A stretch of 64,000 nt of DNA from Flavobacteriaceae bacterium (GCA_024743095.1 JANSXF010000014.1:1-64000); one strand, 5' to 3'. Shown: positions 36,410 to 45,414, counted from the stretch's first letter. Translations and numbers: made by a program. Notes: a model not told the origin generated them from the letters alone.

Positions 36410-38152
36410 ATGGACGGTATACAATGGATCATTTTTATTCTGATCATTCAGGTCATCCATTTCTTGGGAACTTGGAAACTCTACGTTAAGGCAGGCAGAA
36501 AAGCATGGGAAGCTGCCATACCGATATACAATGGTATTGTTTTGATGAAAATCATCAATAGACCTTCTTGGTGGGTACTTTTATTGTTCATTCCCATCAT
36601 CAATTTATTGATGTTCCCCGTAGTTTGGGTGGAAACCATCCGAAGTTTTGGAAAAAACTCCCTTGTGGACACTTGGTTGGCCATCCTCACCCTTGGATTA
36701 TACATCTACTACATCAATTATGCAGAAGACGTAAAATACATTGAGGACCGCAGCCTTAAACCTACCACAGGTTTGGGAGAATGGGTAAGTTCCATTGTTT
36801 TTGCAATCGTGGCCGCAACCTTTGTACATACGTATTTTATTCAGCCCTATGTGATTCCGACAGGGTCACTCGAACGCACCCTACGCGTTGGTGACTTCCT
36901 GTTCGTGAGCAAGTTCCATTATGGCGCAAGGGTTCCCATGACCACCTTGGCCGCACCAATGGTCCATGATACGCTTCCTATAGTAAAAACAAGATCCTAT
37001 TTGGCAGATGTAAATCCTGAAACGCACAAAACATCTTGGATCAACAAATTGCAATTGCCCTATATGCGTTTGCCCGGGTTTGAGAGCGTGGAAAAAAACG
37101 ATATCGTCGTCTTTAGTTTGCCCTCGGATACTTTGTATCAATTCTTCAAAGCACAAAAAGCGGTCATAAAGCCTATCGATAAAAAATCCAACTACGTAAA
37201 ACGCTGTGTGGGAACCCCTGGGGATTCCCTAGCTGTTATTGATGGATTTGTATATATAAACGGTGAACAGCTCAAACTATCGGACCGGGCCAAACCCATG
37301 TACGTATATGAGGTTTACGCCAACAATGGGGTTTCCAGCAAATATCTGGAAGACGTTGATGCCTCAGATTATGTTAGAAAGTATATTGCTACCAATATCA
37401 GCGAAGCGCAATATAATGCAGTGGCGCCATTTATTTCTGGAGGGCGACCTACAGAAGATGGGAAAATTGAGCTATACACCCAGGAAAATGGAATACCTAC
37501 AGATGTAATCCGTCAATTACGTCTTTCCCTGACCGAGGAAAAACCACGTTCCCGCATGGCCAATTTAACAGATGAAATGGTTACCGCTTTGGAAAACAAC
37601 CCTGCCATTGACTCCGTGGTAAAAACCATAGACCCCAAGGGGATGTATGGTGGGAATACATTTCCACAAAAACCTAATCTGTACCCTTGGAACAACGACA
37701 ACTTTGGCCCCATTTACATTCCAGAAGCCGGAGCAACGGTCGAAATTAATACGAATACCATTCCGTTCTACAAGAAAATTATCCGTGATTACGAGTATAA
37801 TGATGTAAAAGTAACAAGCGGCAAAGTGCTCATCAACGGTAAAGAAGCCAATTCTTATACCTTTAAACAGGATTATTATTGGATGATGGGTGATAACCGT
37901 GACCACTCCGAAGATAGTAGGACATGGGGGTATGTACCTGCCGATCACATTGTGGGCAAACCGGTGTTCCTTTGGATGAGCTTTGACAATTTTAGACAGG
38001 GAATCGCCAATTGGAGGGTTCGCTGGGACCGAGTTTTCACTACCGTTGGAGGAAGCGGGGAACCTGTATCCTATTTTTGGTACTTTATTGCCCTTTTAGC
38101 AGCATGGTTTATTTTTGATTTCTTTCGTAAGCGAAAGAAAAAGAATGCATAG
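36410..38152 (+). CDS. lepB: Signal peptidase I with extended N-terminal and central regions
   Basis: This 580-residue protein is about twice the usual length. Residues 1-120 hold three hydrophobic segments, then a further segment leads to IQPYVIPTGSLERTLRVGD with the catalytic Ser153. The catalytic lysine is Lys264 in NYVKRCVGTPGDSL. A long insertion follows before the conserved YYWMMGDNRDHSEDSRTWG box near 485-505, and a last membrane segment ends the chain. The fold cleaves signal peptides from exported proteins. The usual methionine after the catalytic serine is leucine. A long Bacteroidetes-type insertion is the likely explanation, not a fusion. Confidence 0.93.
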   Translation: MDGIQWIIFILIIQVIHFLGTWKLYVKAGRKAWEAAIPIYNGIVLMKIINRPSWWVLLLFIPIINLLMFPVVWVETIRSFGKNSLVDTWLAILTLGLYIYYINYAEDVKYIEDRSLKPTTGLGEWVSSIVFAIVAATFVHTYFIQPYVIPTGSLERTLRVGDFLFVSKFHYGARVPMTTLAAPMVHDTLPIVKTRSYLADVNPETHKTSWINKLQLPYMRLPGFESVEKNDIVVFSLPSDTLYQFFKAQKAVIKPIDKKSNYVKRCVGTPGDSLAVIDGFVYINGEQLKLSDRAKPMYVYEVYANNGVSSKYLEDVDASDYVRKYIATNISEAQYNAVAPFISGGRPTEDGKIELYTQENGIPTDVIRQLRLSLTEEKPRSRMANLTDEMVTALENNPAIDSVVKTIDPKGMYGGNTFPQKPNLYPWNNDNFGPIYIPEAGATVEINTNTIPFYKKIIRDYEYNDVKVTSGKVLINGKEANSYTFKQDYYWMMGDNRDHSEDSRTWGYVPADHIVGKPVFLWMSFDNFRQGIANWRVRWDRVFTTVGGSGEPVSYFWYFIALLAAWFIFDFFRKRKKKNA

Positions 38153-38173
38153 ATAACTTAATTGACCTGTTCT

Positions 38174-38806
38174 TTGAAGATTCTTGTCCATCCTTCCTAT
38201 TTTCCCAGCATCGCCACTTTTGCGGCCATAATTCAAAACAAGGTAATTTGGGAGGCGCATGATAATTTTCAGAAACAAACCTACCGGAACCGTTGTTATA
38301 TTTCTACGGACAAGGGCAAACATATGCTCAATATTCCTATAAAACACCTAGGAGGTAATGAGGGACGTCAAAAATACATTGATGTAAGCACTGAAAACAG
38401 CTATAATTGGAAAAAAGAGCATTGGCGTACTTTGGAAACTGCGTACAGAACCTCGCCCTTCTTCGAATTTTATGAAGACGATATTCGACCTATCTACGAA
38501 GGAAACGATGACTCACTCTATGATTTCAATCTAAAAACCGTTGAAGCCATTGCAGATTGTATGGGAATACAAGTACCATTGGATAAAACCGAAACATACC
38601 AAACTGAACCAACCAACTGTTTTGATGCCCGTTTTTTGGCAGAGGCAAAAAAAGAAAGAGATTGGGGCATTGAGCCGTATACACAAGTTTTTGAGGAACG
38701 GCATGGGTTTATCCCCGATTTAAGTATTCTAGATCTATTGTTCAATGAGGGAAACAATACACTTAGCTACTTAAAAAATCTATCTTTGGATTTTACAAAT
38801 GACTAG
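38174..38806 (+). CDS. WbqC-family protein
   Basis: The conserved start is LKILVHPSYFPSIATF, with a typical family N-terminus if translation begins at the TTG at 38174 (LKILVHP read as MKILVHP). A second TTG lies 12 nt earlier. Other family signs are NRCYISTDKGKHMLNIPI, WKKEHWRTLETAYRTSPFF and SILDLLFNEG. WbqC proteins occur in surface polysaccharide and other clusters and have no firm biochemical role. It overlaps the next gene by 8 nt. Confidence 0.85.
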   Translation: MKILVHPSYFPSIATFAAIIQNKVIWEAHDNFQKQTYRNRCYISTDKGKHMLNIPIKHLGGNEGRQKYIDVSTENSYNWKKEHWRTLETAYRTSPFFEFYEDDIRPIYEGNDDSLYDFNLKTVEAIADCMGIQVPLDKTETYQTEPTNCFDARFLAEAKKERDWGIEPYTQVFEERHGFIPDLSILDLLFNEGNNTLSYLKNLSLDFTND

Positions 38807-39107
38807 GCACCTCATCCACTACGGTATACATTTTTTGGTTCCCATTTTGATTGCCCTATGGTTTTTTAAAGGAGATAGTTTTAGGGTCGCACTAGTGCTT
38901 ATGGCGGGAATCCTGATAGATATAGATCACCTATGGGCCATCCCTCTTTACGATCCCAACCGTTGCAGTGTGGGCTTTCACACCTTTCATAGCCTTTGGG
39001 CCATTGCAATTTATATTTCGCTGCTGTTCTTTAAACCCGCCCGTCTAATTGGGTTGGCATTGACCATCCATATAGTGGCAGATACTGTAGACTGCTTATT
39101 GATGTGA
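38799..39107 (+). CDS. DUF6122 small membrane protein
   Basis: This 102-residue protein has about three membrane segments (IHFLVPILIALWFF, VALVLMAGILIDI, WAIAIYISLLFF). Polar residues HxxxH and DIDH, later FHTFHSLW and DTVDCLL, are conserved-looking and could form a metal site in the membrane, as in the LexA-binding-like or hydrolase families of membrane metal proteins. The function is unknown. It overlaps the convergent EEP gene by 12 nt. Confidence 0.75.
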   Translation: MTRHLIHYGIHFLVPILIALWFFKGDSFRVALVLMAGILIDIDHLWAIPLYDPNRCSVGFHTFHSLWAIAIYISLLFFKPARLIGLALTIHIVADTVDCLLM

Positions 39108-40136
39108 ATTTAAACGAAGGGTAGCCATTACAGGATAATGATCGGAAAGGCGTTGATCAAAATTCTGATGGGAAAGCACTTCAAAATCTTCATCTGCAAA
39201 AATATAATCAATACGAAGCGGAATTTTCCACAGGTCGTAGGTACGGCCAAAGCCACTGCCCCCTTCTAAGAAAGAATCTTGTAAATTCCCTTTTGCCGTT
39301 TTGTAAACGTTTGAAAATTGGGTATTGTTAAAATCTCCACAAACAATATTTGCATAAGGGCTCTGCTGTATATGACCCCTAAGAATTTCAGCTTGTTCCA
39401 ATTGTTTGGAAAAGGTTTCTACCAATTTCTTATAGGTTTTTTCCGATTTTTCGCCATCGGAAAAGTTATCATTACTTGGCACTATATTAAAAGATTGTAA
39501 ATGTACATTGTAAACACGAAGGGTATCCTTACCAACAGCAATGTCGGCATAAATAATGTTATTGATGGTACCTGGTAAATCCAATGATCCTTCTCCGACA
39601 ATAGGGTATTTGGAAAATATGGCCTGAGTTGTCCTTGGCGTGGAATAAGGTGTTTCACTCCTATATTTATATTGACTTAACTGCCTGTAACGGATCCGAC
39701 TATGTTCTTGGACACAGAGAACGGTTGGATCTTGATTCTTCACAAACCTCACTATACTATCCCCAATTCCAGGTTGTTTCATCCAACCATTCTTGTTAAA
39801 CCCCCATACGTTGTAAGACATTATTATTATATCCGATGCAGACTTTTCTTGGGAAACATCCTTACCCCAAAAACCAAAGAAAGGGCCAAACATAAAATAA
39901 CCAAGAAGAATGGCTGTAAATGATAACAAAAACTTTCGTTTCAATTTCACTGTCCAATATAAAAGAAACAGCACATTGAGTGCAAAAAGAAAAGGAACCA
40001 CCAAGCTTAGTACAGAGATGGCCGAGAAAAATCGTAACGGCACATATGAGATAAATCCAGCGAATAACAATAGAAATGCAATCAAAATATTAATTGCATA
40101 GACCACCCTATCAAATATCGAGATAGATTTTTTCAC
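39096..40136 (-). CDS. Membrane-anchored endonuclease/exonuclease/phosphatase family protein
   Basis: This 346-residue protein starts with about three membrane segments (residues 10-95), followed by an EEP hydrolase domain. Catalytic-type motifs are MSYNVWGFNKN, VLCVQEHSRIR with the metal-binding Glu, VCGDFNNTQFSNVY, and RLSDHYPVMATLRL with the terminal Asp-His pair. EEP proteins hydrolyse phosphodiesters in DNA, RNA, lipids or small molecules; the membrane anchor argues for a lipid or outer-facing substrate, but this is uncertain. It is the last gene of the mutL-rhomboid operon. Confidence 0.88.
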   Translation of the reverse strand: MKKSISIFDRVVYAINILIAFLLLFAGFISYVPLRFFSAISVLSLVVPFLFALNVLFLLYWTVKLKRKFLLSFTAILLGYFMFGPFFGFWGKDVSQEKSASDIIIMSYNVWGFNKNGWMKQPGIGDSIVRFVKNQDPTVLCVQEHSRIRYRQLSQYKYRSETPYSTPRTTQAIFSKYPIVGEGSLDLPGTINNIIYADIAVGKDTLRVYNVHLQSFNIVPSNDNFSDGEKSEKTYKKLVETFSKQLEQAEILRGHIQQSPYANIVCGDFNNTQFSNVYKTAKGNLQDSFLEGGSGFGRTYDLWKIPLRIDYIFADEDFEVLSHQNFDQRLSDHYPVMATLRLNSHQ

Positions 40137-40139
40137 CCC

Positions 40140-41003
40140 TTAGTCTTCCTTACCTGCCTTAAACAAAAAGTCCTTTTCGTCTTTGGACAAGCTTTCATAA
40201 CCGGACTTGCTGATCTTATCCAAAATGGAGTCAATCCTTTTCTGCTTGGCCTGTTTATCGTAATCTGCTTTGCTGTTGGAAGCAGCTTTTTTCTTGTAAA
40301 CCGTTTTCATGGGCGCCTTTTTTTCTTTTGGCTTAAACATGTTCGCAATTGCTTCCCTAAATTTAGTGAAACCGGAACCTACATCATTTCCCTTGAACAA
40401 TTGCCTGGCATAAACATATCCTAAAAAGGCACCTCCCAAATGTGCCATACCCCCACCAATGTTATCTCCCATCCCGATCAAAACCAAATCCTTGATCACC
40501 AAGGCAAGCCCAATATACCATAATTTGATATTGAAGAAAATTACACGGACCTCTTGATTTGGAATATAGGCACAGACAAAAATAAGCACTGCATTAACTC
40601 CTGCCGATGCTCCTATCAATGCGGCATTGGAGTTGACAAGGGTCGGAAATACGTTATAACTCAGTAGAAACACCAAGCCGCCCAACATCAACCCTAGAAA
40701 ATACACATTGATAAACCGTTGTGCATCAAAAAGGTTCAGGAAAATTCGACCCGCAAAATAAAGCACGATCATGTTCCAAAAAATATGTCCAAAACCTGCA
40801 TGAAAAAAGGAATAGGTCACTAAAGACCAAGGTTGGGCCAAAAATTCAAAAAAATCTTTTGGCAAATGGAACCAACGCGAAAACGAATGGCCCAACAACG
40901 CCCCCGAGAGTCCGTCCAATAAAAATATAAGCACATTGATGGCAATGAGCTTTTCAGCTATGCTAAGCCTTGCAAATTGATATCGTAATCCACCGCTCAT
41001 CAT
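40140..41003 (-). CDS. Rhomboid intramembrane serine protease with basic C-terminal tail
   Basis: This 287-residue membrane protease has the nucleophile in GASAGVNAVLIF (residues about 130-140) and the catalytic histidine in AHLGGAFLGYVYA (near residue 188). FHAGFGHIFWNMIVLY is the conserved early segment with HxxxN. Rhomboids cleave membrane proteins within the bilayer. The last 75 residues are charged, rich in Lys, and likely cytoplasmic. Three nucleotides separate it from the EEP gene and three from the first rhomboid gene. Confidence 0.93.
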   Translation of the reverse strand: MMSGGLRYQFARLSIAEKLIAINVLIFLLDGLSGALLGHSFSRWFHLPKDFFEFLAQPWSLVTYSFFHAGFGHIFWNMIVLYFAGRIFLNLFDAQRFINVYFLGLMLGGLVFLLSYNVFPTLVNSNAALIGASAGVNAVLIFVCAYIPNQEVRVIFFNIKLWYIGLALVIKDLVLIGMGDNIGGGMAHLGGAFLGYVYARQLFKGNDVGSGFTKFREAIANMFKPKEKKAPMKTVYKKKAASNSKADYDKQAKQKRIDSILDKISKSGYESLSKDEKDFLFKAGKED

Positions 41004-41006
41004 AAA

Positions 41007-41762
41007 CTAATCCCACCTATTTTTGTTGAACTGATTTCTTTTCCAGTACCACATGATAATAAATCCGGTCAATGCACCCCCAACGTGGGCCATATAGGCT
41101 GTATTGCTAGGGCTGAAAAAGGACTGTCCCGTAATTGCGGAAATCACATCCAACAAGATTATACCTGGAATAAAATATTTCGCCTTTATGGGTATGGGCA
41201 AAAATATCAACATAAGCCTTGCTTCTGGGTTCATCATTCCAAACGCGGCCAAAATTCCCATAATACAGCCAGAGGCACCTACCATACTGGCATTGTATAT
41301 CTGCGCATACTCTGGCATTACCGCCCTTAAGGTAGAGACCTGAATCTCCGACAAGCCTTCTTGGAGTCGGTTTGAGGCCAACATATCCAATATTTGCTGA
41401 TTGGAAAGCCCTGTACTCAACAATTCCGATTGGGCAGGTAAAAAATTAAAGTAATAAAACCCTAACTGAAACAACACCGCACCCAATCCCGCAGAAAAGT
41501 AGACGAATAGAAACCGGTTTTTTCCCAACACCCGTTCAACAGGCGTACCGAACATCCAAAGCGCGAACATATTGAACGCTATGTGCATAAAACCACCATG
41601 CATGAACATGTGGGTAATTATTTGCCAAATTTGAAAGTTTTCATTCTTGGGAAACCAAAGTGCCATCCATTGATACATTTGATCTCCATATAATTGAGTG
41701 GCAAAAAACAAGATCACGTTTATGATCAAAATATGCTTTACTGCCTCGGTCATTCTACCCAT
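41007..41762 (-). CDS. Rhomboid intramembrane serine protease
   Basis: This 251-residue rhomboid shows FMHGGFMHIAFNMFALWMFG as the HxxxN segment, GASGCIMGILAAFG with the nucleophilic Ser, and AYMAHVGGALTGFII with the catalytic His. A 35-residue loop between the second and fourth segments is somewhat long. It begins right after mutL. Together with the next gene it forms a tandem pair of diverged paralogues, not a recent duplication. Confidence 0.93.
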   Translation of the reverse strand: MGRMTEAVKHILIINVILFFATQLYGDQMYQWMALWFPKNENFQIWQIITHMFMHGGFMHIAFNMFALWMFGTPVERVLGKNRFLFVYFSAGLGAVLFQLGFYYFNFLPAQSELLSTGLSNQQILDMLASNRLQEGLSEIQVSTLRAVMPEYAQIYNASMVGASGCIMGILAAFGMMNPEARLMLIFLPIPIKAKYFIPGIILLDVISAITGQSFFSPSNTAYMAHVGGALTGFIIMWYWKRNQFNKNRWD

Positions 41763-43613
41763 CTAGTTGAATTTTTTATCAATATCCCCTTCAGAGATAA
41801 TGGTATATGTTATTTTTTGAAAAGGGCTCAAATTAGGCTCCTTGCATGCAAAAAGATTGTTCACCAACATTAATTGCGATTCAGAATCCAACACATCCCC
41901 TGTTCGCACTGCTAGATTCCTACTTAGCGCCTTGGCCAACATTTCGGCCTGCGAAATGGAACCATCGGAGTAACCCTCCATATAATCAGCAATCAAGCGA
42001 TCCAATACCGTGCCAATCCCGCTTTCGGGGACCATCATGGGCACACCTGTCACTTTTACAGTCTCTTGGTCCAGGCTATCAAATACAAACCCAATGTTTG
42101 TCAGACTTTCTTGGATTTCTCTAATCACGGCCAATTCTTGTTTATTAAAAGTAAGCTCCAAAGGAAAAAGCAATTGTTGGCTTACCCCTTCTTTTACCGT
42201 AATCTCTCCCAAAAACTTTTCAAAAAGAATCCGTTCGTGGGCCCTATTTTGATGGATGACCAACATTCCCGATTTTACGGTGCTGACCACATATTTTCTC
42301 CTAAGTTGAAAGGTGCTGGCCAAATGTTCCTCGACATCTTCACCCGAATACAAGGTTCCTTGCTCCTCACTTTCAGACTCAATGACCACACTACTGAACT
42401 CATTGTGCTCGTTCTGATTACCGAGTCCCTCGTATAAATCCTCCCAGCCTTTGGCACTCTGTTTACCAAACCCCCTTCCCGAACCGCCTTTTTGGGCCGC
42501 TGTTTCCTGAAACGGATTAAAACTGGAATCAACGCTCACCTTGGGGATTACGGCTCCTTTCTCCTTATAGGAATAAGGGGTATCCAGATTGGGATCATGG
42601 TCAAAATCCAAAACAGGGGCCACGTTGAATTGCCCCAAACTATGTTTGATCGTTGAGCGTAAAATCGCGTACAAGGTGTTTTCATCATCAAACTTCACCT
42701 CTGTTTTAGTAGGGTGAATATTGATATCGATGGACGACGGATTCACCTCCAAAAACAAGAAATAACCGGGATGGGTGTCTGATTTGATCAAGCCTTCAAA
42801 AGCCGCAACCACGGCATGGTGCAAATAGGGACTTTTGATATAACGGTTGTTGGCAAAGAAGAACTGCTCTCCCCTGCTCTTTTTGGAGAACTCTGGTTTA
42901 CAGATAAATCCAGATACCTTTAAAACTTCGGTTTCCTCGGAAACAGGAACCAAACGGTTATCCATTTTACTGCCGAAAATGTGCACGATGCGTTGACGAT
43001 GCTTTCCATGGGGAAGGTTAAAAATCTCCGACCCATTATTATAGAAATGAAATTCAATATTGGGATGGACCAATGCCACCCGATGGAACTCATCGGTAAT
43101 ATGGCGCAGCTCCACCTGCGTCGATTTCAAAAAATTTCGTCTTGCAGGAATATTGAAAAATAGGTTTTTTACAGATATGGAAGTTCCCCTGGGAGTAGCA
43201 ACAACCTCTTGGGACACGATTTTGCTTCCCTCAATTTTAAGGTGCGTACCGACTTCATTGGCTTCGGTACGCGTTTGCATATCCACATGGGCGATGGCCG
43301 CAATGGAAGCCAGCGCCTCCCCTCTGAAACCTTTGGTGGCCAAATTAAAAAGGTCTTGTGCGGACGATATCTTGGAGGTGGCATGGCGCTCAAAGGACAA
43401 ACGGGCATCGGTCTCGCTCATTCCCGATCCATCGTCCACTACTTGAATTAGGGTTTTCCCACCATCTTTAATGATCAGCTTAATGCACGATGCGCCTGCA
43501 TCAATGGCATTCTCCATAAGCTCTTTTACTACAGAAGCGGGGCGTTGCACCACTTCCCCTGCTGCTATTTGATTAGCGACATGGTCCGGTAAAAGTTTAA
43601 TGATGTCCGCCAT
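41763..43613 (-). CDS. mutL: DNA mismatch repair protein MutL
   Basis: This 616-residue ATPase couples mismatch recognition by MutS to strand removal. The GHKL ATPase domain (about 1-330) shows VKELMENAIDAGAS, DDGSGMSETDARL and TKGFRGEALASIA. The C-terminal dimerisation domain (about 420-616) has no good endonuclease motif: where other MutL proteins read DQHAAHERILYE, this one reads HQNRAHERILFE, and the terminal CPHGRP-type motif is absent. Its start overlaps the preceding stop in TAATG. Repair in this organism must obtain strand incision some other way. Confidence 0.95.
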   Translation of the reverse strand: MADIIKLLPDHVANQIAAGEVVQRPASVVKELMENAIDAGASCIKLIIKDGGKTLIQVVDDGSGMSETDARLSFERHATSKISSAQDLFNLATKGFRGEALASIAAIAHVDMQTRTEANEVGTHLKIEGSKIVSQEVVATPRGTSISVKNLFFNIPARRNFLKSTQVELRHITDEFHRVALVHPNIEFHFYNNGSEIFNLPHGKHRQRIVHIFGSKMDNRLVPVSEETEVLKVSGFICKPEFSKKSRGEQFFFANNRYIKSPYLHHAVVAAFEGLIKSDTHPGYFLFLEVNPSSIDINIHPTKTEVKFDDENTLYAILRSTIKHSLGQFNVAPVLDFDHDPNLDTPYSYKEKGAVIPKVSVDSSFNPFQETAAQKGGSGRGFGKQSAKGWEDLYEGLGNQNEHNEFSSVVIESESEEQGTLYSGEDVEEHLASTFQLRRKYVVSTVKSGMLVIHQNRAHERILFEKFLGEITVKEGVSQQLLFPLELTFNKQELAVIREIQESLTNIGFVFDSLDQETVKVTGVPMMVPESGIGTVLDRLIADYMEGYSDGSISQAEMLAKALSRNLAVRTGDVLDSESQLMLVNNLFACKEPNLSPFQKITYTIISEGDIDKKFN

Positions 43614-43897
43614 TATGGATTCAGGAATATTGATAGGTCAAAATCGATGATAAACAAAAACAGCAAGACTAGAACGGCAACAATGATCCAAAAACGAAGT
43701 TTTAAGTTTTTATCCCCTTCGGTCTGTAAATCATCCATAGCAGAGGTCACCTTGTTTTTAAGCCCCCGAGTGGAATGTGCCGTGGTTCTGAATTTATCAA
43801 GCTTGTGCTCAATTTTATAAGGATTCCCCTCTCCCTTGTAATATCTGGGGGAGTAATCGAAGTTCTTATTTTTCCTAAGTTTTAAAGGGTTTCGCAT
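43613..43897 (-). CDS. Small C-terminally anchored membrane protein of unknown function
   Basis: This 94-residue protein begins with a basic, tyrosine-rich stretch (RKNKNFDYSPRYYKGEGNPY), a charged middle, and one membrane segment near the C-terminus (FWIIVAVLVLLFLFIIDF). Homologues in Flavobacteriia are often labelled riboflavin synthase subunit beta, but nothing here resembles that enzyme; the label probably arose from the neighbouring ribH. It heads the operon with mutL and the rhomboid genes. Confidence 0.7.
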   Translation of the reverse strand: MRNPLKLRKNKNFDYSPRYYKGEGNPYKIEHKLDKFRTTAHSTRGLKNKVTSAMDDLQTEGDKNLKLRFWIIVAVLVLLFLFIIDFDLSIFLNP

Positions 43898-43919
43898 AGT
43901 ATCCTTATCGCTGTAACCT

Positions 43920-43927
43920 CAAAGGTA
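43920..43927 (-). promoter_or_regulatory. Promoter -7 box for the mutL operon
   Basis: On the minus strand this reads TACCTTTG, a perfect TAnnTTTG box, 22 nt upstream of the small-protein start. No TTTG is well placed at -33. The 143-bp gap up to ribH otherwise shows nothing I recognise. Confidence 0.45.
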
Positions 43928-44040
43928 CTTAAATTAGAAAAAAGGGGTTGGACGATCGTCCCAAAAAATGTTAACAGTTATCCAGTTATATGGGTTATTG
44001 GGGTTATTGAACTTGAGTACTTAATTTTGGTACCAGTGCT

Positions 44041-44523
44041 TTACTTTCCCAATACAGCCATTTGGATAGCTGCAATAGCGGCTTCTGTTCCTTTGTTGCC
44101 ATGCTTTCCACCACTCCTGGCCCTGGACTGCTCAATAGTATCATCCGTCAGCACACAAAAAATCACAGGAACATCGTAAGCAACATTCAAATCCTTGACA
44201 CCTTGGGCAGTTGCGCTACAGACAAAATCAAAGTGGCTGGTCTCCCCTCTAATAACACTACCAATGGCAATAACGGCATCGACCTTTTCAGTTTGGATCA
44301 TTTTTTTGCAACCGAAAGTTAATTCAAAACTTCCCGGCACACTCCAACGAAGCACATTTTCAGGAAGCGCCCCACAATCCACAAGAGCTTCCATTGCTCC
44401 TAGGTAAAGAGCTTCGGTGATTTCATCGTTCCATTCAGAAACAACAATCCCAAACCGAAGGTCCTTCGCATTTGGGATTTTATTTTTATCGTAAACGGAT
44501 AAGTTTTTGTTCTCTGTGGCCAT
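44041..44523 (-). CDS. ribH: 6,7-dimethyl-8-ribityllumazine synthase
   Basis: RibH condenses the ribityl-aminopyrimidine with dihydroxybutanone phosphate in riboflavin synthesis. The 160-residue subunit shows FGIVVSEWNDEITEALYLGA, VPGSFELTFGCKKM, AVIAIGSVIRGETSHFDFVC with the catalytic His, and the C-terminal GGKHGNKGTEAAIAAI. These match the family closely. It follows the TPR gene with 3 nt between them. Confidence 0.96.
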   Translation of the reverse strand: MATENKNLSVYDKNKIPNAKDLRFGIVVSEWNDEITEALYLGAMEALVDCGALPENVLRWSVPGSFELTFGCKKMIQTEKVDAVIAIGSVIRGETSHFDFVCSATAQGVKDLNVAYDVPVIFCVLTDDTIEQSRARSGGKHGNKGTEAAIAAIQMAVLGK

Positions 44524-44526
44524 ATT

Positions 44527-45288
44527 TTAGTTTTGCGCCAGTCCAATCAAAGCGTCAACACCATTGGCTTCTTGAGAGTTTGGAAATTCTTCCTTGATTC
44601 TTTCAAAATATCCCAAAGCTTTGCTTTTTTCACCAAGTTCCAATGCTATAACACCGGCCTTATGTAAAAATCGGGGTGCAGTGAATTCGTTGTCGCTATG
44701 GGAAATTGCCTTTTCATAATAATCCAAGGCATCATCATTCTGGTTCAACTGAGAAAAAGCATCACCGATTCCTCCTTTTGCCATGGCCCCCATAATATCG
44801 TCATCGGAAGAAAACCCTTCCAAATACTCAATAGCCTGATCATATTGCTTAAGGTTCAAGTAGGTCATACCAGCGGAATACTTGGCCAAATTGGCCGCTT
44901 TGGTACCACTATATTCCTCGATAATATCCAAGAAACCATACTTACCTTGAGCGCCGTTCAAAGCCAAGGTGAACAACGAATCCTTTTCGGTTTCACTTGC
45001 CAAGGCTTGATCAAAGTATTGTTGGGGGTAGAAAAGCTCGTTTGCAGCTGTTGCTTCTTTTGGATTCTGGATGAATTGGTGATAGCCCAAGTAAGCTAAA
45101 ACACCAACGGCAATAACACCGATCACGCCCAAAATATAATTTTGGTTCTTCTGAACCCATGCTTCGGTCTTGGAGGCACCTTCGTCCAAAGTATTGAAAA
45201 CTTCAGCCGTTGTGCTGTCGTGTTCCTCAATCTTAGCTTCTTCCTCTTTATTTTTTGGCTTAAAGCCTCTCTTCTTGTATGTTGCCAT
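44527..45288 (-). CDS. TPR protein with one membrane segment
   Basis: This 253-residue protein has an N-terminal cytoplasmic Lys/Glu-rich stretch, one membrane segment (about 50-72, YILGVIGVIAVGVLAYLGY), and a periplasmic-type region of tetratricopeptide repeats (AGMTYLNLKQYDQAIEYLEG; GDAFSQLNQNDDALDYYEKA; ALELGEKSKALGYFERI). The layout resembles the YfgM family of envelope chaperone-like proteins. It lies 3 nt upstream of ribH and is divergent from recF. Confidence 0.85.
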   Translation of the reverse strand: MATYKKRGFKPKNKEEEAKIEEHDSTTAEVFNTLDEGASKTEAWVQKNQNYILGVIGVIAVGVLAYLGYHQFIQNPKEATAANELFYPQQYFDQALASETEKDSLFTLALNGAQGKYGFLDIIEEYSGTKAANLAKYSAGMTYLNLKQYDQAIEYLEGFSSDDDIMGAMAKGGIGDAFSQLNQNDDALDYYEKAISHSDNEFTAPRFLHKAGVIALELGEKSKALGYFERIKEEFPNSQEANGVDALIGLAQN

Positions 45289-45308
45289 CCGTCATTTAAT
45301 TGGTCGCG

Positions 45309-45316
45309 CAAAAATA
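45309..45316 (-). promoter_or_regulatory. Promoter -7 box for the TPR-ribH operon
   Basis: The minus strand reads TATTTTTG, a perfect TAnnTTTG box, 20 nt before the TPR gene start. It shares the 126-bp divergent region with the recF promoter box. Confidence 0.45.
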
Positions 45317-45352
45317 AAGTTTTTATCCAAAACCAAAAGGTAATTTATTCGT

Positions 45353-45360
45353 TATTTTTG
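45353..45360 (+). promoter_or_regulatory. Promoter -7 box for recF
   Basis: TATTTTTG matches the TAnnTTTG consensus and lies 54 nt upstream of the recF ATG. No convincing TTTG lies at -33. Confidence 0.4.
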
Positions 45361-45414
45361 GATTCCTTTTTTAAAGGGCCACCTTTTTATTCCAAACCGT
45401 TTCTCTGATTTTTT

